A DNA stretch of 64,000 nucleotides from Phytopseudomonas punonensis (GTDB taxonomy: Bacteria > Pseudomonadota > Gammaproteobacteria > Pseudomonadales > Pseudomonadaceae). The translations under genes were made by a program, and so were the position numbers. The stretch is taken from the NCBI RefSeq assembly GCF_900142655.1, contig NZ_FRBQ01000005.1, forward strand, positions 1-64,000, written 5' to 3'. Below the pieces are notes generated by a model, which saw only the letters and a list, made by a program, of their open reading frames with translations, did no database searches and had not been told where the DNA came from. Below are positions 7,129-15,784 of the stretch, one piece after another (within the stretch, counting starts at the first letter, position 1; each line of letters begins with the position of its first letter).

Positions 7129-8223
7129 ATGAACATCATTTCGCAGTTGGCACTACTGGTAACTGCTTCAGCTATTTCCCTCTCCGCGATCGCGGCGCCC
7201 AAGCAGATCGAAGACGTGCTGGGCCGTAAGGTCACCATCGAGTCGCCTGCCAAGCGGGTGATGCTTGGTTTTTACTTCGAGGATTACCTGGCCGTATCCG
7301 GCGAGCGCGGCGCCAAGGATGTAGTCGGCCTGTCACGTGAGGCGTGGGAGGGCTGGCGGCCATCGAACTGGGCGCTGCACGTCAAACACGACCCGTCCAT
7401 CAAGGACATTGCCGATGTCGGCGAAGTCGAGGTGCAGAGCTTCTCCATCGAGAAGGTATTGGCCTTGAACCCGGATGTCGTGGTGCTCGCCGACTGGCAG
7501 TACAAGGGGCTTGGTGCCGACGCCGAGCGACTGGAAAAGCTCGGCATCCCCGTCGTGGTCGTCGACTACAACGCACAGACCGTCGAGCGCCATGTGGCCA
7601 GCACGTTGGTTTTCGGTGAGATCACCGGCCACCAGGCACGCGCCCAGGAAATCGCCGACCTCTACAAAACGGCCATCGAGGATGTACAGAAGCGCATCGC
7701 CACTGCCGGCAAGCCGAAGCCGCGCGTCTACGTGGAGTTCGGCAACAAGGGGCCGAGCGAATACAGCTTCACGTACGGCAAGAACATGTGGGGCTCGATG
7801 ATCGACCTGGCGCAGGGCGACAACATTGCCGCGCCGTTCGTGCAGTGGTGGGGGCCGATTAATCCCGAGCAGGTGTTGGCGTCCAATCCGCAGGTAGTGC
7901 TGATTGCCGGTACCGAGTCCACTAAGGTGCCGGGCTCGTTGCTGATCGGTGAGGGCGTCAGCCTGGAGCAGACGCGCGCGACGCTGGCCGGCTTCACCCA
8001 GCGCGAGGGCTGGCAGAACCTGGATGCCACCAAGGGCAAACGCCTTTATGGCGTCTACCAGGGCGCCTCGCGCAGCATTACCGACTTCGCGGCGATTCAA
8101 TACCTGGCGAAGGCGTTCTACCCGGAGCTGTTCAGCGATATCGACCCGGCCGGCAACTACAGGGAGTTCTATCGCAAGTACCTGTCGGTCACGCCAGAAG
8201 GCACCTTCTTCACTGGGCTTTGA
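7129..8223 (+). CDS. Second periplasmic metal/chelate-binding protein
   Basis: A 364-residue exported Peripla_BP_2-class protein. It has a signal peptide ending SAIAA (about residue 22), then the family opening IEDVLGRKVTIESPAKRVML, a first-lobe DVVVLADWQYKG region and a second lobe with NPEQVLASNPQVVLIAG. I chose ATG 7129 over the longer open frame because GGAAG precedes it and a clean signal peptide follows. It has no permease or ATPase of its own. It may feed the importer just upstream as an alternative receptor, or use one elsewhere. The two binding proteins are only distantly alike, so this is not a recent duplication. A possible Fur box upstream suggests iron control. Confidence 0.85.
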   Translation: MNIISQLALLVTASAISLSAIAAPKQIEDVLGRKVTIESPAKRVMLGFYFEDYLAVSGERGAKDVVGLSREAWEGWRPSNWALHVKHDPSIKDIADVGEVEVQSFSIEKVLALNPDVVVLADWQYKGLGADAERLEKLGIPVVVVDYNAQTVERHVASTLVFGEITGHQARAQEIADLYKTAIEDVQKRIATAGKPKPRVYVEFGNKGPSEYSFTYGKNMWGSMIDLAQGDNIAAPFVQWWGPINPEQVLASNPQVVLIAGTESTKVPGSLLIGEGVSLEQTRATLAGFTQREGWQNLDATKGKRLYGVYQGASRSITDFAAIQYLAKAFYPELFSDIDPAGNYREFYRKYLSVTPEGTFFTGL

Positions 8224-8240
8224 GGCGTTCGCAGCGATAA

Positions 8241-8272
8241 AAAAAACCGGGCTGTCGCCCGGTTTTTGTTTC
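8241..8272 (+). terminator. Terminator closing the uptake cluster
   Basis: AAACCGGGC pairs with GCCCGGTTT around TGTC and is followed by TTGTTT. It is a strong intrinsic terminator 18 bases after the stop at 8223. Confidence 0.9.
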
Positions 8273-8521
8273 TGAGCGCCTCGCTCAGTAGGTGCGTTTC
8301 CGTCCACGTATTGCCGGATTGTGACAGTGCTTATCTGTCGCCGAGGAGCACGTTCAGCACCTATCTGCGGCATAATGCCGAACTTTCAGATCTACGCTCC
8401 AAGCCCTCAAATAGCTTGGCTGATCAAGCAGCGGTTGCGCTGGGGCATCTTTCATAAATACCTGTAGAGCCGCTTTGCCGGACATGGCAGATGCCCCGGC
8501 CGATGGAGTCGAGCACGTTCA

Positions 8522-9745
8522 ATGCTGAGTATCTGGGCCCGCTTTATCGATCTTTCGCCGGCTGCACGCGTGCTGATCCTCAACGGTCTGACGTTCAACT
8601 TCGGCTTCTACATGCTGATGCCGTATCTGGCTGGGCATCTGAGCGAAAACCTCGGGTTGGCTGGCTGGGCGGTTGGACTTGTCCTCGGTATTCGCGTGTT
8701 CAGCCAGCAGGGGCTGTTCCTACTCGGGGGCTTGCTGGGCGATCGTATCGGTTACCGGCGCGCCATCCTGATTGGCTGCGGGGTGCGTTGTGTGGGGTTC
8801 GCGGTATTCGGCTTTTCTGAAAGCCTGACGGTTTTGCTTCTGGCCGCCTGCCTGAGCGGTTTTGCCGGTGCGCTGTTCACGCCTTGCGCGCAAGCCTATC
8901 TGGCGGATGAGTGCCAGGACCCACAACTGCGCAAGCAGGCGTTCGCTCTGCACAACATGGCCAGCACCGCCGGTATGCTTATCGGCCCGTTGGCCGGTCT
9001 GTTATTTATCAGCGTTGATTTCTCGGTGACCGGCAGCGTATCGGCCGGGCTTTTTCTGGTCATGACGTTGGTGCAGTGGCGCTTTCTGCCCCTCAAGGAC
9101 CTGGTCTCTGGTGAAGTGCCGGTGACCATGTTGCGCCAGTGCTTGAACATGCTTCAGCAGTGGCCCTTCCTGCGTTTTGCCTTGCTGGCCGCGGCGTATC
9201 CGCTGCTGTTCCATCCGCTGTATCTGGCGGTTCCCGCCTACAGCCACGCCTATGGCGGTGGCCAGCAGTGGATTACCCAGGTGTTCGTGATCACCGCTTT
9301 GGTTGGCGTGCTGCTGCAGATGCCAATTAGCAGCCTGCGCCAGCGCTGGATGAGCGAAGGACAGAGCATGGGCATCGGCCTGGCCCTGATGTCGGTCAGC
9401 TATTGCCTACTGGCCGAGCCGCTTAGCGGCCTGCTGGGCCATCATTTGGCGGTGCAACTGATGGCGGGCCTGTTCAGCCTTGGCAGTCTCATGGTATTGC
9501 CGCTGCTGTCGGCTCACGTGCCGCACTACGCGCGGCGCGGCCAGCTGGCGGCCTACTATGGATTCTTCGCTGGCGTGGGTGGCTTGGTGGCGCTGCTCAG
9601 CAACGTGCTGATCGGTCGCTTTCTGCCCGCCGAGCAGGCGCCGCCACAACTCTTGTGGTGGTCATTGAGCGCAATCGGCATCGGCGCTGCGGTCGGGCTC
9701 GCGTGGCATATGGGGCGCCTAGCCCCGCCTGGGACGCAGTCATGA
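8522..9745 (+). CDS. MFS transporter
   Basis: A 407-residue inner-membrane carrier with about twelve hydrophobic segments. The loop between helices 2 and 3 has the major-facilitator signature as GGLLGDRIGYRRAILIG (about residues 69-85). General appearance is closest to MdtH-like drug/solute exporters, but no substrate can be assigned. No strong ribosome-binding site precedes ATG 8522. It lies downstream of the metal-uptake cluster but after a strong terminator, so common regulation is not shown. It is followed by a small exported protein 25 bases later, possibly co-transcribed. Confidence 0.85.
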   Translation: MLSIWARFIDLSPAARVLILNGLTFNFGFYMLMPYLAGHLSENLGLAGWAVGLVLGIRVFSQQGLFLLGGLLGDRIGYRRAILIGCGVRCVGFAVFGFSESLTVLLLAACLSGFAGALFTPCAQAYLADECQDPQLRKQAFALHNMASTAGMLIGPLAGLLFISVDFSVTGSVSAGLFLVMTLVQWRFLPLKDLVSGEVPVTMLRQCLNMLQQWPFLRFALLAAAYPLLFHPLYLAVPAYSHAYGGGQQWITQVFVITALVGVLLQMPISSLRQRWMSEGQSMGIGLALMSVSYCLLAEPLSGLLGHHLAVQLMAGLFSLGSLMVLPLLSAHVPHYARRGQLAAYYGFFAGVGGLVALLSNVLIGRFLPAEQAPPQLLWWSLSAIGIGAAVGLAWHMGRLAPPGTQS

Positions 9746-9770
9746 ACTCAGTGCAAGCGAGGTGTGCAGT

Positions 9771-10157
9771 GTGCGCAGTATCAAGCTAGCGGCCTGTCTG
9801 TTACTCATGATGCAGGCCTTGCCGAGCCACGCCGCCTTTACGCTGCCCGGTGATGCCATGCGCTGCACCCGTAGCGCGACGCTGCTCAATTGCACGGACC
9901 GCTTCGGTAACCACTACGGCATCGTCCAGCGGGGCAACGACACCCTGATGCGGGGCTTCGACGTGATCAGCAGGCTGAGCTGGGCGCAGACCAGCACCAC
10001 CTACGGCCGTTTGCAGATATTTACCGGGGTGAGCGCCGACGGCCAGGTGTGGTTCGGTTCCAGCCGGCGCATCGGCTGGAATGTGGTCAGCCGGTTGTCC
10101 AGCTCCCAGGGCGAGCGCGACCGGGTCAACTGCAACCGCCTGAACGGCTGCCGCTGA
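9771..10157 (+). CDS. Small exported protein of unknown function
   Basis: A 128-residue protein with a clear signal peptide (RSIKLAACLLLMMQALPSHA). The mature part has a paired-Cys feature (residues in RCTRSATLLNCTD) and ends in NCNRLNGCR, so four cysteines could form two disulfides. GTG 9771 is preferred over GTG 9762 because GAGG (9759-9762) lies eight bases before it. I do not recognise the family. It follows the MFS gene in the same direction and ends 11 bases before the convergent mscS-type gene. Confidence 0.65.
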   Translation: MRSIKLAACLLLMMQALPSHAAFTLPGDAMRCTRSATLLNCTDRFGNHYGIVQRGNDTLMRGFDVISRLSWAQTSTTYGRLQIFTGVSADGQVWFGSSRRIGWNVVSRLSSSQGERDRVNCNRLNGCR

Positions 10158-10168
10158 CTCAAGCGCAA

Positions 10169-11305
10169 TCAGCTGAAACGCGGCAGGCGCTGGTCCTGAT
10201 CGTTCGCTTCAGGTTCGGCCTGCTGTGGCACACCTGCAACTTTAAGCGTCGGCATACGCTCGCCGACCAGGCGCAGATCACGGCGTGGCAGGGCGAAGCG
10301 TACATCCAGTTCGCGTAGCGCATCGAGCAACTGCAGATTGATCTCCTGCTGGATGTCCATGTACTGGTTGTAGTCCGAGCTCTGCACGATATACACCACC
10401 TCGAAGGTCAGCTGGCTCTCGTCAAAACCCAGGAAATGCGCGCGGTCGAATTTGGTTTGTGGGGTGGCGCGAATGATGTCGCCAACCCGCTCCGAAACCT
10501 GGCGAACCTTGTCGCTCGGCGTGTCGTAGCTGATGCCGAACTTGAACACGATGCGCCGGGTGTCCATGCGCTTGTAGTTGTGCACGATCTGGCGCAGCAG
10601 GTCGGCGTTGGCGCAGACCACCTGCTCGCCGCTGAGGCTGCGGATGCGTGTGGTCTTCAGGCCGATATGCTCGATGCTGCCAGCCACTTCGCCGAAGACA
10701 ACGAAGTCGCCGATCTCGAAGGGCTTGTCGACGCCAATCGACAGCGAGGCGAACACATCGCTCAGTACAGTCTGCACCGCTAGCGCCACGGCGATACCAC
10801 CAACGCCCAGGCTGGCTACCAGCGCGGTGATGTCGACGCCCAGGTTGGCGAGGATCGACAGCAGCATCACCGACCAGACGACGATCAGCACCATGATGCT
10901 GATGATGGTGGTCATCACCGGGTTGTAGCCGCTGCCGCCATGTTTGCCGATCACCAGGCTGCGCGACCAGAGGCGCACGCCAGTGTCGACCCACAACGCG
11001 ATCTGCAACGCCAGGGCCACGAACCAGGTATGGCTGAGGGCCGCCTGCCAGCTGCCGGGCAAATCCGGGAGGCGCAGGGCGAGCAGCAGCGAGAACGCCA
11101 AGAGCAATGTGCGGTTTGTGCGCCCAATCACCACAGCGACGAAATGCTGCCAGTTGCCGTCCTGGCCTTTGGACCAGGTGGTGAGCCGTTTGTGAACGAT
11201 GCCGACCAGCGCGCGCAGCACGGTATAGATAGCGGCAGTCGCGGCCACCACGATGCCGATGGCGATCCATACGTCGCGATCCAACCAGATATTCCACTGT
11301 TCCAT
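10169..11305 (-). CDS. MscS-family mechanosensitive ion channel
   Basis: A 378-residue inner-membrane channel subunit. Four hydrophobic segments precede the MscS core: the pore-lining helix is LGVGGIAVALAVQTVLSDVFASLSI (about residues 190-215; glycine/alanine rich), followed by the beta domain opening DKPFEIGDFVVFGEVAGSIEHIGLKTTRIRS and a soluble alpha/beta tail. Such channels release solutes on hypo-osmotic shock. With extra N-terminal helices it resembles YnaI/YbdG-like members more than minimal MscS. The ATG at 11305 has GGAGA upstream. The gene is convergent with the preceding one. Confidence 0.9.
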   Translation of the reverse strand: MEQWNIWLDRDVWIAIGIVVAATAAIYTVLRALVGIVHKRLTTWSKGQDGNWQHFVAVVIGRTNRTLLLAFSLLLALRLPDLPGSWQAALSHTWFVALALQIALWVDTGVRLWSRSLVIGKHGGSGYNPVMTTIISIMVLIVVWSVMLLSILANLGVDITALVASLGVGGIAVALAVQTVLSDVFASLSIGVDKPFEIGDFVVFGEVAGSIEHIGLKTTRIRSLSGEQVVCANADLLRQIVHNYKRMDTRRIVFKFGISYDTPSDKVRQVSERVGDIIRATPQTKFDRAHFLGFDESQLTFEVVYIVQSSDYNQYMDIQQEINLQLLDALRELDVRFALPRRDLRLVGERMPTLKVAGVPQQAEPEANDQDQRLPRFS

Positions 11306-11609
11306 TCGGGGGGTCTCCTGATAAAGCCGATACAGGTTTCTGTAGGCCTCAGGGCGCAGAAGTTCCGATCAATAGCTTGATGGCGGTATTGCAGGGTGGT
11401 TGCTGGCAGTGGTCGCTTGCATGCGTCAGTGTGTCGCACGCTGGCATGTAAATGGCCCGCGGCTGGGCTATTGTATGGCGGTGATCTGATGGCTCTCGCC
11501 CGTGTGGCAGGCAGCAGCCTGGTAGTGGTCACTTCACCTGTATAGCCGCAGTTCACGCGGCGTGGGTAACCCTGATGCGGGCACCAAGCCTGTCCGCCTG
11601 GAGAGCGAT
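11306..11609. other. 304-base gap with no recognised gene
   Basis: Between the mscS-type start and a tiny membrane peptide. A TATTGTAT stretch (about 11469-11476) could be part of a forward promoter. I see no conserved RNA, repeat or terminator. Confidence 0.3.
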
Positions 11610-11702
11610 GTGACCTTCTATAGCCTTGATCTGCTGCTGATATTGTTCGTGGTTACCCTGCTGTTCACTGCCTTGCCAATCATTTTGATGCGCAGCTTCT
11701 AG
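11610..11702 (+). CDS. Possible 30-residue membrane peptide
   Basis: GTG 11610 opens a frame ending TAG 11700-11702. The peptide is almost entirely hydrophobic (VTFYSLDLLLILFVVTLLFT, then ALPIILMRSF) with one positive charge near the end, as in single-span membrane micropeptides. GGAGAG (11600-11605) lies four bases before the GTG, a short but usable spacing. The architecture recalls small ABC/ATPase-associated peptides such as KdpF, but no such partner is adjacent. Confidence 0.35.
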   Translation: MTFYSLDLLLILFVVTLLFTALPIILMRSF

Positions 11703-11728
11703 CGAGCGTACCTGCTAGCGCCCACGTG

Positions 11729-12136
11729 CTAGTTGGTGAGTGCTTGGCCCAGCAGCTCGCGAAAGCGCTGGGGCTGCACATCGCGAATCAGCAGCAGCGC
11801 ACCGACCGTGCGCGCTGGCGTATTGAGCAGTGCATGTGCGGGAATGGCCACAGTCAGCTGCGCTTGCCAGCTCACTATCAGTGCGGTGGGATCGCAATCG
11901 GCGGGGAGCAATTCGCTCAGGGAAACCTCGACATCCATCTGCTCTGCGAGCAGTGCCGACTGCATCAGCAGTGCCTCGGCCAGTTCATGCTGCTCGACCG
12001 GTGTAGCCGCGTCAAAACGCGACATCCAGTCCATTATCGGTTTACGGCTCAAACCTGACGGGCTGCGTGCACGCTGCACCAGAAAATAGACCGCGCCAAC
12101 CAGAGCGAGGGTGATCGCGGTAAAAAACAGTTCCAT
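11729..12136 (-). CDS. Membrane-anchored protein of unknown function
   Basis: A 135-residue protein beginning with one transmembrane helix (MELFFTAITLALVGAVYFLV) followed by a soluble, mildly acidic domain. The soluble part contains an alanine/leucine-rich helical stretch (about residues 45-65) and a later ALIVSWQAQLTVAIP strand-like region. I chose ATG 12136 rather than the longer frame because GGAG precedes it and the helix begins immediately. I do not recognise the family. Confidence 0.6.
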   Translation of the reverse strand: MELFFTAITLALVGAVYFLVQRARSPSGLSRKPIMDWMSRFDAATPVEQHELAEALLMQSALLAEQMDVEVSLSELLPADCDPTALIVSWQAQLTVAIPAHALLNTPARTVGALLLIRDVQPQRFRELLGQALTN

Positions 12137-12309
12137 CCTGGCTCCGTCACAAAAGGGCGTGCGGCCCGATGGGGCCACATGGCGGCGAAACTAACCGAAC
12201 AAGCAGGGCAGGCTCAAGCAGTTTAATGGCGACTGGCCATCTTTGCCGAGTGAAGGTGGCTGTGTGGCCGATTGTGGAGCCGCAGGGGAGGCGCTGTGAT
12301 GCGTGGGGA

Positions 12310-12331
12310 AGGGCGGCCTGCTGGCCGCCCT
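12310..12331 (-). terminator. GC hairpin after the CurA-like gene
   Basis: GGGCGGCC pairs with GGCCGCCC around a 4-base loop, eight bases past the stop codon. Only a weak pyrimidine run (TTCCCC) follows on the minus strand, so termination efficiency is uncertain. Confidence 0.5.
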
Positions 12332-12338
12332 GGTAGCG

Positions 12339-13343
12339 TTAAACCTTGAGTACCAGCTTGCCGAAGTTCTCGCCCTTGAACAGTTTCAGCAGGGTTTCCG
12401 GGAAGGTTTCCAGCTCCTCGACGATATGCTCCTTGGACTTGATCTTGCCCTCGGCCAGCCAACCACCGATTTCCGCGGCAGCGCTGGCGAAGTTGGTCGC
12501 GTGGTCCATCACCACGAAGCCTTCCATGCGTGCACGGTTGACGAGCAGCGACAGGTAGTTGGCCGGGCCCTTGACCGCTTCCTTGTTGTTGTACTGACTG
12601 ATCGCGCCGCAGATGACGATACGTGCCTTAGGTGCCAGGCGGCCGAGTACTGCGTCCAGCGTGTCGCCACCGACGTTATCGAAATACACATCGACGCCTT
12701 TCGGGCATTCGCGTTTGAGCGCTTCAGGCAGATCTTCGCTTTTGTAGTCGATGGCGGCATCGAAGCCCAGCTCATCGGTCAGGTAGGCGCATTTCTCCTT
12801 GCCGCCGGCGATGCCGATCACGCGGCAGCCTTTGAGTTTGGCGATCTGTCCGGCAATGCTACCCACTGCACCGGCCGCACCGGAGAGCACCACGGTGTCG
12901 CCGGCTTTAGGGGCGCCGACATCGAGCAGCGCGAAGTAGGCGGTCATACCGGTCATGCCGAGGGCCGACAGATAAACCGGCAGCGGAGCGCGCGTCGGAT
13001 CGATCTTGTAGAAACCGCGTGGCTCGCCAAGGAAATAGTCCTGTACGCCAAGCGCGCCGTTGACGTGATCACCTGCTTTGTAATCCGGGTGGTTGGATGC
13101 AACGACTTCACCGACGCCTAGCGCACGCATCACGTCGCCCAGACCAACCGGAGCGATATAGGATTTGCCTTCGTTCATCCAGCCGCGCATGGCCGGATCC
13201 AGCGACAAGTAGAGGTTCTTGACCAGAATCTGCCCGTTGCCCGGCTCACCGACAGGCTTTTCCACGTAATCGAACGTATCGCGGCTGACCATGCCGCTGG
13301 GGCGTTTGGCGAGCAGAAACTGACGGTTGAGCTGAGTGGACAT
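12339..13343 (-). CDS. NADPH-dependent enone reductase, CurA-like MDR family
   Basis: A 334-residue zinc-independent medium-chain dehydrogenase/reductase. The N-terminal catalytic domain has LYLSLDPAMRGWM (about residues 45-57), typical of the leukotriene B4 dehydrogenase/CurA subgroup. The Rossmann domain opens with the nucleotide motif SGAAGAVGSIAGQIAKLKGCRVIGIAGG (about 153-180), then YFDNVGG. These enzymes reduce alpha,beta-unsaturated ketones with NADPH, for example E. coli CurA on curcumin, and help detoxify reactive enones. The zinc-ligating cysteines of alcohol dehydrogenases are absent. It is monocistronic and divergent from the symporter gene at 13538. Confidence 0.9.
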   Translation of the reverse strand: MSTQLNRQFLLAKRPSGMVSRDTFDYVEKPVGEPGNGQILVKNLYLSLDPAMRGWMNEGKSYIAPVGLGDVMRALGVGEVVASNHPDYKAGDHVNGALGVQDYFLGEPRGFYKIDPTRAPLPVYLSALGMTGMTAYFALLDVGAPKAGDTVVLSGAAGAVGSIAGQIAKLKGCRVIGIAGGKEKCAYLTDELGFDAAIDYKSEDLPEALKRECPKGVDVYFDNVGGDTLDAVLGRLAPKARIVICGAISQYNNKEAVKGPANYLSLLVNRARMEGFVVMDHATNFASAAAEIGGWLAEGKIKSKEHIVEELETFPETLLKLFKGENFGKLVLKV

Positions 13344-13537
13344 GGGTAGCCTCCGATGAAATAAGCTGTGGTGATAATCCTCGGCTAGCGATTGGACAAG
13401 GATGTCGCAGTGGCCGAATGTTTACCGATCCATTGAACTGATGGGGCAAGGTTAGCCGGCGCATTCGCACGCGAAGCGGCAATTGCCCGCTACAGTGTGG
13501 ATCACGATCATGGAAGTCTGACCACATCGAGGTAGCG

Positions 13538-14437
13538 ATGACTGCAAGTCCTTTGCTGAGTGTGTTTCTTCCCCTGGCCCTGGGCATCATCATGCTCGGC
13601 CTGGGTTTGTCCCTGACCCTGGCGGATTTCGCCCGGGTGGTGAAGTACCCCAAGCCGGTGCTGATCGGGCTGTTCTGCCAGTTGCTGCTATTGCCGGTGG
13701 CGTGTTTCTTCATGGTTCAGGCGTTCGGCCTGGCGCCCGCCCTGGCGGTGGGCATGATGCTGCTTGCGGCCTCACCTGGCGGCACCTCGGCCAACCTCTA
13801 CAGCCACCTGGCCCATGGCGACGTGGCGCTGAACATCACCCTGACCGCGGTGAACTCGGTGGTCGCGGTGCTGACAATGCCCTTTATCGTCAACCTGTCG
13901 CTGGCTTACTTCATGGACGGTGATCAGGCGATCCCGCTGCAGTTCGCCAAGGTGGTGCAGGTGTTCGCCATCGTGCTGGGGCCGGTCGCCATCGGCATGT
14001 TCCTGCGCAGCCGCTTTCCCGGTTTTGCCCAGCGCATGGAAAACCCGGTGAAAATCATCTCGGCACTGTTCCTGCTGCTGATCATCATCCTGGCGCTGGT
14101 CAAGGATTGGCAGACGGTGCTTGATTACGCCCCGGTGGTGGGCGCCGCAGCGCTGACGTTCAATCTGCTGAGCCTGGCGGTGGGCTACTTCGTGCCGCGC
14201 CTGCTCAAGCTCAGCTTGCGCCAAGCTATCGCCATCGGCATGGAGATCGGCATCCACAATGGCACCCTGGCCATCGCCCTGGCGCTGAGCCCCGTACTGC
14301 TCAACAACAGCACCATGGCGATTCCCGCGGCGCTGTACAGCATCATCATGTTCTTCACCGCCGCGGCGTTCGGTTGGTGGGTGAACGCGGCGCATGGCAA
14401 ACAGCTGAAGGCCGAGGGCGGAGATGTCGCCGGGTAG
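13538..14437 (+). CDS. Bile acid:sodium symporter family (BASS) transporter
   Basis: A 299-residue inner-membrane protein with about nine or ten helices. Family motifs include MLGLGLSLTLADFARVVKYPK at the end of helix 1, LAASPGGTSANLYSHLAHGDVALN (about residues 75-98), which lines the Na+ site, and a second discontinuous helix region GMEIGIHNGTLAIALAL. Bacterial members carry organic anions such as pantoate or pyruvate, and the substrate here is unknown. GAGG precedes ATG 13538. A REP-like inverted pair follows the gene. Confidence 0.9.
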   Translation: MTASPLLSVFLPLALGIIMLGLGLSLTLADFARVVKYPKPVLIGLFCQLLLLPVACFFMVQAFGLAPALAVGMMLLAASPGGTSANLYSHLAHGDVALNITLTAVNSVVAVLTMPFIVNLSLAYFMDGDQAIPLQFAKVVQVFAIVLGPVAIGMFLRSRFPGFAQRMENPVKIISALFLLLIIILALVKDWQTVLDYAPVVGAAALTFNLLSLAVGYFVPRLLKLSLRQAIAIGMEIGIHNGTLAIALALSPVLLNNSTMAIPAALYSIIMFFTAAAFGWWVNAAHGKQLKAEGGDVAG

Positions 14438-14478
14438 CGACTGATTCAAGGTCGAAGCGGACGGTGAACGGAGCTTTC

Positions 14479-14551
14479 GTGGGAGAGGCTTTGGCCTCGA
14501 TGGATTAGACAGTTCGGGGCTAAAGCGGATCGCCGCCCGGCCCCTCTCACA
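14479..14551. repeat. Inverted pair of REP-like sequences
   Basis: GTGGGAGAGGCTTTGGCC begins at 14479. An opposing, more diverged copy ends at 14551 (bottom strand GTGAGAGGGGCCGGGC). The pair lies between the 3' ends of two convergent genes. The core GTGGGAG(A/C)GGGC with its internal palindrome is the common Pseudomonas REP type, and the two other pairs in this window share it. Confidence 0.7.
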
Positions 14552-14590
14552 AGATCGCTAACGGGCGGTATCGCCAAATATCAATGGCCC

Positions 14591-15784
14591 TTAGGCCTCG
14601 CGTTTTCCCGCATTGAGCAGCACCAGCGTCAGCAAGCCCGCCACGATGCCCCAAAATGCCGAACCGACCCCGAACAAGCTCATCCCCGAAGCAGTAACGA
14701 GAAATGTGATCAGCGCCGCTTCGCGTTCCTTGGGCTCGCTCATGGCCTGAGTCAGCCCGCCGATGATCGAGGCGAACAGGGCAAGGGCTGCTACAGACAG
14801 AATCAGTGCCTTGGGCAGAGCTGCGAACAGCGCGGCGAGGGTGGCGCCCAACAGCCCGGCGATGCCGTAGAAGATGCCGCACCAGACTGCTGCGGTGTAG
14901 CGCTTCTGAGGATCCTCATGGGCTTCCGGGCCGGCGCAGATCGCCGCGCTGATCGCGGCCATATGGATGCCGTGAGAGCCGAAGGGCGCCATCACGATCG
15001 ATACCAGGCTGGTGGTGTTGAGCAGTGGTGAGGCAGGTACGTCATAGCCATTGGCGCGCAGCACCGCCATGCCGGGCAGGTTCTGCGAGGCCATGGCGAC
15101 GATGAACAGCGGAATGCCGATGCTGATCGCCGCCGCGAGGGAAAAGCTCGGCGTGGTCCACTCCGGTGTCGCCAGTTGCAGCTCGAACTCGGAGAAATTC
15201 ATCAACCCCAGCCCGCCGGCCAATACACAGCCAACGATTAATGCTGCCAGCACGGCGTATCGCGGCAGCAAGCGTTTACCCAGCAGATAAGCGAGCAGCA
15301 TGGCGATCACCAACAATGGCTGCTGCTCGGCTGCGACGCAGATTTCCAGGGCAATCTTGAACAGCACACCGGCCAGTAACGCCGCGGCGATGGAGCCGGG
15401 AATGCGCCGCATGATGCGGTCGAAGCTACCGGTCAGGCCACAAATCAGAATCAGCGCAGAGCAGAGGATGTAGGCACCAATTGCCTCGCTGTAAGGCACG
15501 CCAGGCAGGCTGGTGATCAGCAGCGCCGCACCGGGCGTCGACCAGGCGACCATCACCGGTGCACGGTAGCGTAGCGACAAGCCGATGCAGGTCACGGCCA
15601 TGCCAATCGACAGCGCCCAGATCCACGAGGAAATCTGCCCGGCACTGAGCCCGGCTGCCTGGCCGGCCTGGAACATCAGCACCAGGGAGCTGGTGTAGCC
15701 AGTGAGCATGCCGACGAAGCCCGCGACTACGGCGGAGGTAGAAGTATCGGCCAGTGGGCGCAGGCGAGGGCGGCTCTCGAGCAT
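14591..15784 (-). CDS. benE: BenE-family benzoate/H+ symporter
   Basis: A 397-residue inner-membrane carrier with about twelve helices. The family hallmark MVAWSTPGAALLITSLPGVPYSEAIGAY occurs in the first third, and APFGSHGIHMAAISAAICAGPEAHEDP (after the middle) is the second conserved BenE stretch. The start ATG 15784 overlaps the stop of the LysE-family gene (TGATG), so the two are translationally coupled. No benABCD catabolic genes are nearby, so the substrate may not be benzoate. The symbol denotes the family. Confidence 0.85.
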   Translation of the reverse strand: MLESRPRLRPLADTSTSAVVAGFVGMLTGYTSSLVLMFQAGQAAGLSAGQISSWIWALSIGMAVTCIGLSLRYRAPVMVAWSTPGAALLITSLPGVPYSEAIGAYILCSALILICGLTGSFDRIMRRIPGSIAAALLAGVLFKIALEICVAAEQQPLLVIAMLLAYLLGKRLLPRYAVLAALIVGCVLAGGLGLMNFSEFELQLATPEWTTPSFSLAAAISIGIPLFIVAMASQNLPGMAVLRANGYDVPASPLLNTTSLVSIVMAPFGSHGIHMAAISAAICAGPEAHEDPQKRYTAAVWCGIFYGIAGLLGATLAALFAALPKALILSVAALALFASIIGGLTQAMSEPKEREAALITFLVTASGMSLFGVGSAFWGIVAGLLTLVLLNAGKREA

